A stretch of 64,000 nt of DNA from Mesodorylaimus sp. YZB2_4 (Eukaryota > Nematoda > Enoplea > Dorylaimida > Dorylaimidae), in NCBI GenBank assembly GCA_030248295.1, contig JASANH010001333.1:558001-622000 (forward strand), read 5' to 3'. Position 1 is the stretch's first letter, and every line of letters begins with the position of its first letter. Positions 54,050 to 64,000 of this stretch are shown here, piece by piece. The notes beneath the pieces were generated by a model that was given only the letters and a program-made list of their open reading frames with translations, was not told where the DNA came from and did no database searches. The position numbers and the translations under genes were made by a program.

Positions 54050-55545
54050 AATACTGGATTTAAATGCGTGTGCGTATACGCAAAGTCTCTCGAATGCGTA
54101 TGCGTATTGCGTAATACGCAAATTGCGTACTCCACAAAGTATGCATACAAGTTTGCGTATTGCGTATTTTTTATGGTCGGTTTCTATCCCCATACTGTAA
54201 CTAATTATGCATCCGGGGCTAAAATTATCAGCGACCATAGCAGTTGCAAGGTCTTTTTGACATGGCTACATTTTGCTGCCGCTTATGGCCAGCTTTGAAA
54301 GTCCAACCAGAAAAATTCCTGTCAGCTTCGATCATGGATTCTTTTCGAGTACTCTCAGCTCCCATCCAATCGATGCCTTAATTGCCGTGAATAGTTCCAA
54401 CGAGGTACTTTTTGAAAGACTTGTTCAGCACTGGCGGAACATGCCATAGCCACCGGCACGAGTAATATTTAGCTATATATAATACAAAAAACCTAGCACA
54501 GACTTTGGCTTTGAGGCCGCAGACCTGAATGACTGATAAGTTTCTTTGACATATAATTCTAGTCCAGCGTTTGGAGGCTTGCAGTGCAGCGGCCACACGC
54601 TCACAAAACATTCCTAAGACTCACAAGAAGTCTGCTAAGACTTTCCTGATTTCCTGCACAAATTTCAGACAAGAATTTTGAAGAATGACAGGGTTTTTAG
54701 GATGTCTTTTAGGAATGCTTGCCAGAACTCCTATTGGATTATAAAAACAAGTCTTTTTCCAGCATTCCATATTATATACTGCTCTGTAGAAACGCAGCTC
54801 ACCTGGGTGCCCGATTGTGTGAAGATTGGCATTTTTCTCATACACTTTGGGAGGATCTTCACTGAGAAACCTCAGAACTCCTAACAAGTGAATCACGGAG
54901 AAGAAACCTCGCGAATTCGAATTCACATTCTTTTACTCATTCTTCTGGGTCTCCCACATAATGTACATGAGAAATCCTTCCCGAGGGGGCTAAAAAAATT
55001 AGCGTAGTACAGGATCGCTACAAACTATCATACTCACTCCTTACCGTGCACCCTGGCTACGGGCCACAGCGTGCAAAGTTGCACAAAAACCTTCTCTTTA
55101 TGCTGGGGGCTTTATGAGGCTTTTATGAGAGCTTTATGGCGACATGCAGAAGAATCATAAAAATCAAAACAAGAAGTTTAAAGGAGATAGATGTGGCTAT
55201 GAAGGATTATATACAGTATGGTAGCCCTTCCTTCTACGAGCAAAATCAGGCATGACTCAAACACGCAGATGCCTTACAGACAACTCTGATCATGAGACAA
55301 AAAAAGGATTAAGGAGAGGATGTGAGCACATTGTCTCTATCTATCGTCGCCATTGTTTCGAAAAAATGCGCCGCTTTTTATGATTTAGCTCAAGCTACTT
55401 TTATCGGCGTACGCATTGTATGTATTGCGTACAAGCCACTTTGCGCATGCGTACATGCGCACATCGGTTAGAATGCGTTTGCGTATACGCATCCAAATTT
55501 CAATGCCCATCGCAAACTTTGCGTATGCGTATTTTGTACGCAACC
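54050..55545. repeat. TGCGTATGCGTA-rich repeat blocks, inverted pair
   Basis: Sequence at 54060-54172 is dense in 'gcgtatgcgta', 'ttgcgta' and 'tacgcaa' words. A similar block in inverted arrangement lies at 55395-55545. Both make many short palindromes. Nothing gene-like is visible between them (54173-55394) beyond short frames without motifs. Confidence 0.5.
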
Positions 55546-56565
55546 AACTGTAGTGGCCGGCATGTTTCGTAGGCTGTATGAAATAATTTTTCACTGATCG
55601 TGAGATACTTGTCTATGTGGTCTTCATCGAGAAGGTGCGAGAATAAAGTAGCATTTTGCTTTGAATTAGGAAAATCCCAAAGCATGGATGATGAAACTAC
55701 GGGTACGTGTGCGCAGTGTTTTTACTTACAATGTCATTATAATTGATTAGATGCACTTTAATGGAGGAGGATTCCAAAAGCTTCAAGCGTATGCCATTGC
55801 AATTTCGAAACGTTCTTGGTGCGGGGCTGGGTTTTCTCCCGCCGGTCCACATTGAAGCAGAGACTGTTTTCCAGCAATGAACTAGTGTGGGGAACCCTAA
55901 TTGGCCACACCTTTAGCAAATTCAACCTGATCGATTAGGCTGTTTCGTGTGATTGGGTCAAACGTTGCCGACTTCCATTCTTCGACGGCATTCAGGGTTG
56001 CGGCTGCAAATTTGTTGCTGCTATGCTAACCCTAAAATATTGCCAATAATGCTAGAGAAGTTTTTTGAAAGCAGTTTTCAGTACCGTATAAATGTCTCAA
56101 GAAGAGAGACACAACAAGTAAAGGAACCCGTTGAGCATATACCATACCTGTATGGTGGCTGCGTGACCGTCATTATTACTGGGCAGTCGGGAGACGAGGG
56201 ACATAATGGCCTATCCATTGTGCAGTGTGCGACCCACGCCACGATCGAGGCACTCGGACGGCACTTTGACCAGAATAGAGATATGTAACTAGATCCGGAA
56301 GACCCAGACAGGAACCCTGCGTTACCTACCCTCCTCCCCTTGGCGGTAACTGGTTGTCACGGACAGCACGGAGCGTTGTGTGTGGATGTCTCAGTCAGGT
56401 GTGGGTAGTTGACTTGTGCTTTATATCGGATTTGGTAGTGCCAATAAGGCACACAAGAAAATGTGATCAAAACGTTGCTTACAACTGCTTTTGTACCAAA
56501 TCGTGAAAAAGGGTGGAATCAGATATGTTATCAGCTGGCTGGAATGACCACATGTAATAATTTCC
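55546..56565. other. Intergenic stretch
   Basis: I see no supportable gene. A frame at 55953-56288 (111 codons) has neither a recognisable motif nor splice support. Confidence 0.35.
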
Positions 56566-56886
56566 CCACCTCGAACTTAAAAACCCCCGTGGTAAATCTA
56601 ATAGTGCGTATGTATTTTTTTGTCGTCGAGTTAGTATGATTTTCGACTTGTATCCTGAATGCCCTGGGTTCGAGTCCCGGTGGCTCCAAGTGTTTATCAA
56701 AAAATATTTGCAAATAAATACTGAAGCTGAAACGTGGAGCTATCTTTCTCCAGGATCGGATCCCAACAAGCAACACCATATTCCAGCGCAAGCATTATAA
56801 ACAGACCCCAGGACCACTGGATTTCTGGGGTTCTGACGGCGCATGTACGAGGCATACCTGCAGTGACCTTTGCGCAAGACAGGTGC
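56566..56886 (+). mobile_element. tRNA-derived SINE, copy 1
   Basis: Starts 'cacctcgaactt', then a tRNA-like head ('gtcgtcgagttagtatgatt' as A box, 'gggttcgagtcccggtggct' as B box). The tail 'aatatttgcaaataaatact' with 'gaagctgaaacgtgg' and the end 'gacggcgcatgtacga', 'cagtgacctttgcg' follow. The 57656-57910 copy has the same order of blocks in the same orientation. Confidence 0.75.
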
Positions 56887-57655
56887 CCACTCGATGCCTG
56901 GGCTGTACGATGCCTGTTGTGTTTGATTTGTGTGAAAGGACCTTAGCTGACTTGTTTATTCACGGAGTATTTTGTGACTGCCTCAATTGACCCCAACCCC
57001 CCCCCCCCCCCTTCCCCGAGGGGCTGTTATCTCTGGCTCCACTGTGTGTTGCCTGGATGTTTTATCTTCCTCGGTCATAGCCTGTTACTCCAATGGCTTA
57101 AGTGTGTTTTTCACGCTGGTAGGCATTCTCGGTGAATGCTCGACGCACAGCTGGATCACAATGTGTCCTTTCCCTTTCAGTAAGTGTGCACGTCTGATAT
57201 GGCACTCGTAAAATAGGGAATCAGTTTTGACTGAAGGAACACTTTTGGTAACAAGTGGAATGTGCAAAGCTTTATTTGTCGGCACTCTTTTCTTTCCCCC
57301 CCCACGCCCGGGCCACCGCGCTTTTTTGGACATAAAAGAATATAACAGGCGCTTTTTTTGACGAAGGAAAAGGCACCCCCCTTTCGACCAAGAAAAGCAA
57401 ACTTTTTTGTTGAAAACTTCGTAAAAATTCCCTTCCCACTAAAAATTACAAAAAAATAAACAGGGATTTTTTTTTTCTGGGGGGGGCAGGGAGGGTTACA
57501 CCCCCCCCCCCCCTCTCGTATATTATCTCGGGGGTCGGGGGGGCCCCAGGCAACCTGGGAGCCCTGTCCGTACACCCGTCAGGTCAGTGCTCATGAAAGG
57601 AAACAGTCAATTCAGAGATCGCCAGCTTGCTTGAACTGCTCACTTGCATTATTTA

Positions 57656-57910
57656 CACACCTCGAACTTGAATATACCGTGATAATCATCTAGTTTGTAT
57701 GACTCTTTGTGGTCGAATTGGTATGATTTTTGGTATTTCAAGAACATAATGCCCCGGGTTCGAGTCCTGGAGGTTCCAAGTCTTTACCGAACAAATATTT
57801 GCGAATAAATACTGAAGCTGAAACGTGGTGGAAAGCTTGAGTCTCAGTAAGACGGGTTCCTGACGGCGCATGTACGACGCTCATACTTGCAGTGACCTTT
57901 GCGAAAGACA
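57656..57910 (+). mobile_element. tRNA-derived SINE, copy 2
   Basis: Head 'gtggtcgaattggtatgatt' and B box 'gggttcgagtcctggaggtt', then the same tail ('aatatttgcgaataaatact', 'gaagctgaaacgtggtgg') and end ('gacggcgcatgtacgac', 'tgcagtgacctttgcg') as copy 1. It is about 70 bp shorter in the middle. Between the copies lie long C and G runs (about 56999 and 57480-57513). Confidence 0.75.
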
Positions 57911-58207
57911 CCTTCCCCAGTGAGCCACCCACGCAGTCCCTGGGCTGGGCGGGATCGTCGATGAGGGACATTGCACCCCTCGAATCCTGACGTCCCACTA
58001 CCAGTGCGACTGGCCCTTACTATAACCCACCACCAACACTGGATATGGCGGGGCCTGGGTAAGCTAAGAGGGAGACCGTAGAGCTAGGCGTGAGGGCGGC
58101 CCAGCGGGTCCATTATGGAAGAAGGGAAGAAGGAAGAGGCACTGAACCAAGTAGTGTGTTGCCCCCAGGATTTGAATAAGGCGCCGTTGTTGTCCTGCCT
58201 ATCAATG

Positions 58208-58391
58208 TTGTCTGCTAGTCAGCGGGTGAGCGTGGGAATCAGCGAGTGTGGATGGAGTAGCAGAGTGGAAAGCGGTTGCCTGCCTCGCCTTGCTCTCATG
58301 ACGAACCGTGCAGCGGACGAACGAGAGTATTCGGTCTTTCTTCACGAGAAGAAATAAAGAGAATCTGCAGGATGTCGGGGTCATTCTTTTT
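58208..58391 (+). other. Possible promoter and first exon of an unknown gene
   Basis: A TTGTCTGCTAG core at 58208 is followed, about 160 bp downstream, by an ATG at 58371. It opens MSGSFFF and runs directly into a donor-like GTAAGTG. The spacing from motif to ATG resembles that of TAF7 (143 bp). I cannot find a second exon, so this is only a candidate. Confidence 0.25.
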
Positions 58392-58620
58392 TGGTAAGTG
58401 TGCTTAGGTGTCACCTAGGTTGAGTCTCCATATTCGGTCTAGGACGTGCAGGAGCTGGGAGCCCATCGAATGAACGTCGTTACAGCCTCTTATGGCGTGG
58501 CAGTGTTAGCAGGTTGGACAGGTTGCGTAGACTCCCACCCAAATTCTGTCACATCTACGATTTTACTAGGATTTTCAAAGTTAATCAACTTTTAGCAATC
58601 GCATTTGCCTTGTTAGTACT

Positions 58621-58927
58621 TTAACACGCATCATCAGGGCATGTGGTCGGTAATAAAAATATACCCAATGCTGAACTAATTCCATAATCAGGCATCCATT
58701 CAGTACCGTGAGGCTGCACGCGGGCAGTTTCCATGCCCGCAACTGTCGCTGTGTTTTTATGACCAAAAGTAGAATATGGCGAGAAACGTTGATAAGAAAG
58801 ACTCGATGTTAGTTTGGGGAAACTAGTCGCATGCGAGTTCGAAGCCGCGGCGTCGGACTGATCGTGAGGTGGAACAGCGATAGCAGTGGTTGAGTCGCAC
58901 GCCAATCGACCGTCACCACAAGCATAA
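58621..58927 (-). CDS. Possible alternative last exon of the KH-domain gene
   Basis: On the minus strand an acceptor preceded by CTTTTTTAG at 58928 opens a 101-codon frame (stop at 58621). Its phase fits the donor of the KH gene's ninth exon (ending at 60812). Joined there it would start S-Y-A-C-G-D-G-R, loosely like the annotated last exon's S-Y-N-G-N-S-A-G-R. The frame is Ser/Thr/Ala-rich without a known domain. It could instead be a chance frame or part of another gene. Confidence 0.3.
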
Positions 58928-58949
58928 CTAAAAAAGTAAGGCATTCAGG

Positions 58950-60390
58950 AATGGCACAACGCAATCGGGGACAGAGGTAAGCACGGCCAGTGGAGAACTA
59001 ATCAGGGAAGGGTTGCGGCAGAGCAGGCATGGTAAGTAACGCGGGGAAAAGTGCAGTTAAAAGCAGGGTAAAAAGGTCAATTAGAATCGTAACAAATTCG
59101 ACATGTACGAATGAAATATGAAATATTTTTGTGCTGATCGATCGATTATCGAAGTACAAAAATGTTTATATCACCATGTACACACGACCCAAAAAACAAC
59201 TATAACACAACACATAACATCACTTTACATTTCTCACCCAAAAATACTTACACCCATCTTCGAGAAAACATCACAAACCAAACCATTCATGCCCACTGGG
59301 CCATAAAAAAGTAAGAACCTTAGCTGAACATAACAAGACCAGCTTTCACACATTTGCACAACAAAATTGAAAAATTACATGACACAAAAAGTTCCTCGAG
59401 CACCGCCAATTTAGAAAGTTGCATATGCCAAATAATCGTTGTAACCGGCAGGTTTTCTAAATCAGACGTTATTGCCTTATTGAGCATTCAAGATGACAAG
59501 CGTATGTATGCGAAAATAGGCAACGTGAACCCAGTTTATGAACATAGATAGTGAAAGAATGTGGATGTGGGGTAACCTTAAGTTGGGGGAGGGGCTGATG
59601 GGAAGACAGCACGGTTTCTTTGGCGTCGAGGAACAAGCAGCAGTACAAGCCAGTATAGTAGAGTGTATATACAAATGTGGTGCAACAGTGAGGGGAGTGC
59701 ATGAAAAGTACAAAAAAGAGGAAAATGCCATGATTAGTTTCTTGAATAAACTCAAATTCTAGCACCAAAAGTATCACCAAATATGCTTAGATAAATCCAT
59801 GTGTCACTGCTAGGATTATTCATCGATGCGTCATGTGTCATACACTATTCCTAAGAGCTAACAGCGAAGCATTGCTCATGTTGTGCCACCCAGCAACAAT
59901 CAATAGCTAAAACGTAGAAATCCAAGTTTGCACTTACTCCGAAAGAAGCCCATTGACGTGGACGCGTCGTGTTAGAAATGTCCATCAGCCCATCACGTCT
60001 GTTGCTGTTGTTAGTCACACACACTCTATGACCGTGTTTACTCGAAATCCTTGCCAAGCGAGATATTTTTAGTGCCATTCGTGTGGCCACATGGAGCCCT
60101 GGGTATTCTGCAGGTGCTTGCTGCAGCTCACCTTAGCCTATCCCGATGGAGGGAGGCAAGGGTTCGAGTGAACACGGTCAGACACAATGGACATGAATAG
60201 ATGCACCTAATTATAAAAAGAAGCTAAATAGGAAGTGCTCGCATAACATTGCATCGAATGATACAACCGGCACCACAAGAGTCCTATTGCACAAATGGCC
60301 TTTTCTAGGCTCTGACTCAAACAAACAGCCGCGCCTTTTATAGAATGCAATTCGCGAAGCTCAAAGCGAAGCCGCGCCATGGCATGGCTT
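58950..60390. other. Region downstream of the KH gene
   Basis: It probably holds the 3' UTR of the KH gene. A minus-strand open piece ending at a strong GTAAGT donor near 59943 may be another alternative exon. Nothing else is gene-like. The reading is uncertain. Confidence 0.35.
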
Positions 60391-63835
<3,445 letters not shown>

Positions 63836-64000
63836 AATTTTCTAAATTTCTATTCTTTCCCGTTTTCAGAACTTGATCGACCCTAAAAAAGTAGTTATTC
63901 AAGAAGATATGCCTTGTGTAGACGCGCAAATTAGGGCGAGAGTAGAGTAGATTTTCTGGAATTATGCTAAAAAACTAGGTAAAAACCGCGAAATCAATTT
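63836..64000. other. 5' flank of the KH gene
   Basis: AT-rich leader or intron sequence upstream of the KH-gene start codon on the minus strand. The transcription start is probably outside the window. Confidence 0.4.

Noticed and set aside
55953..56288. A 111-codon plus-strand frame containing GQSGDEGHNGLS
   Set aside because: No family recognised and no splice or promoter context; it could be a degraded transposon fragment.
56640..56690. A functional tRNA gene suggested by the A and B boxes
   Set aside because: Acceptor and anticodon stems do not pair, and the same head recurs with a shared tail at 57.7 kb, so it is a SINE head.
59538..59762. A 74-codon ATG-initiated frame near the KH gene's 3' end
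   Set aside because: Short, no domain, and the region is also open in other frames; probably chance.

Overview
The window is nuclear DNA from an invertebrate animal. Most genes are split by short GT-AG introns. The gene set is animal: an aminergic G-protein-coupled receptor, a Rab escort protein, a TFIID subunit, CARD proteins, a DEG/ENaC channel, an F-box protein and a poly(rC)-binding protein. Gene density is low and repeat content high, with no bacterial operons. A small ecdysozoan (nematode or relative) would fit, but the species cannot be fixed from sequence alone.

Layout: 1-3.4 kb holds repeats. A 5-HT1-like serotonin receptor lies on the minus strand at 3.4-6.4 kb (5 exons). From 6.4 to 18.5 kb there is no convincing gene, only dispersed repeats and MITE-like elements. 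At 18.6-19.9 kb lies an intronless 440-codon gene resembling a protein family I know mainly from fungi. A 13-exon Rab escort protein gene (20.5-26.1 kb) follows, preceded by a tandemly duplicated promoter-like segment. Two paralogous two-exon genes for CARD-only proteins lie on the minus strand at 26.4-26.8 and 28.6-29.0 kb. A decayed PIF/Harbinger element is at 31.1-32.1 kb. TAF7 (TFIID) occupies 33.2 to at least 37.5 kb. An orphan rhodopsin-like receptor (minus, 38.8-39.7 kb), a small C2H2/coiled-coil protein (42.5-43.0 kb), an intronless DEG/ENaC channel (45.6-47.1 kb), a possible 87-residue membrane protein (minus, 51.8-52.5 kb) and an F-box/leucine-rich protein (52.7-53.9 kb) follow. The right end carries a 10-exon KH-domain gene of the PCBP/mushroom-body-expressed type (minus, 60.4-63.8 kb).

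Between and inside the genes are at least ten families of short non-autonomous elements: foldback elements of about 1 kb, MITEs with terminal inverted repeats, tRNA-derived SINE-like units, and many runs of 9 or more G or C. The genes do not form one pathway; they are independent housekeeping, signalling and neuronal-type genes. Exon joins were checked by reading-frame continuity: coding sums are multiples of three for the receptor, Rab escort protein, both CARD genes and the KH gene. TAF7 stays in frame through its nine assigned exons, but its 3' end is unresolved.

Most interesting observations: (i) a recurring TTGTCTGCTAG motif 100-150 bp upstream of several start codons; (ii) the fungal-type intronless gene; (iii) the CARD-only tandem pair; (iv) foldback elements, one of which carries the same short open frame in both arms; (v) a duplicated, frameshifted exon copy in the Rab escort gene; (vi) a KH gene that has lost most of KH3 and has a phase-compatible alternative last exon.
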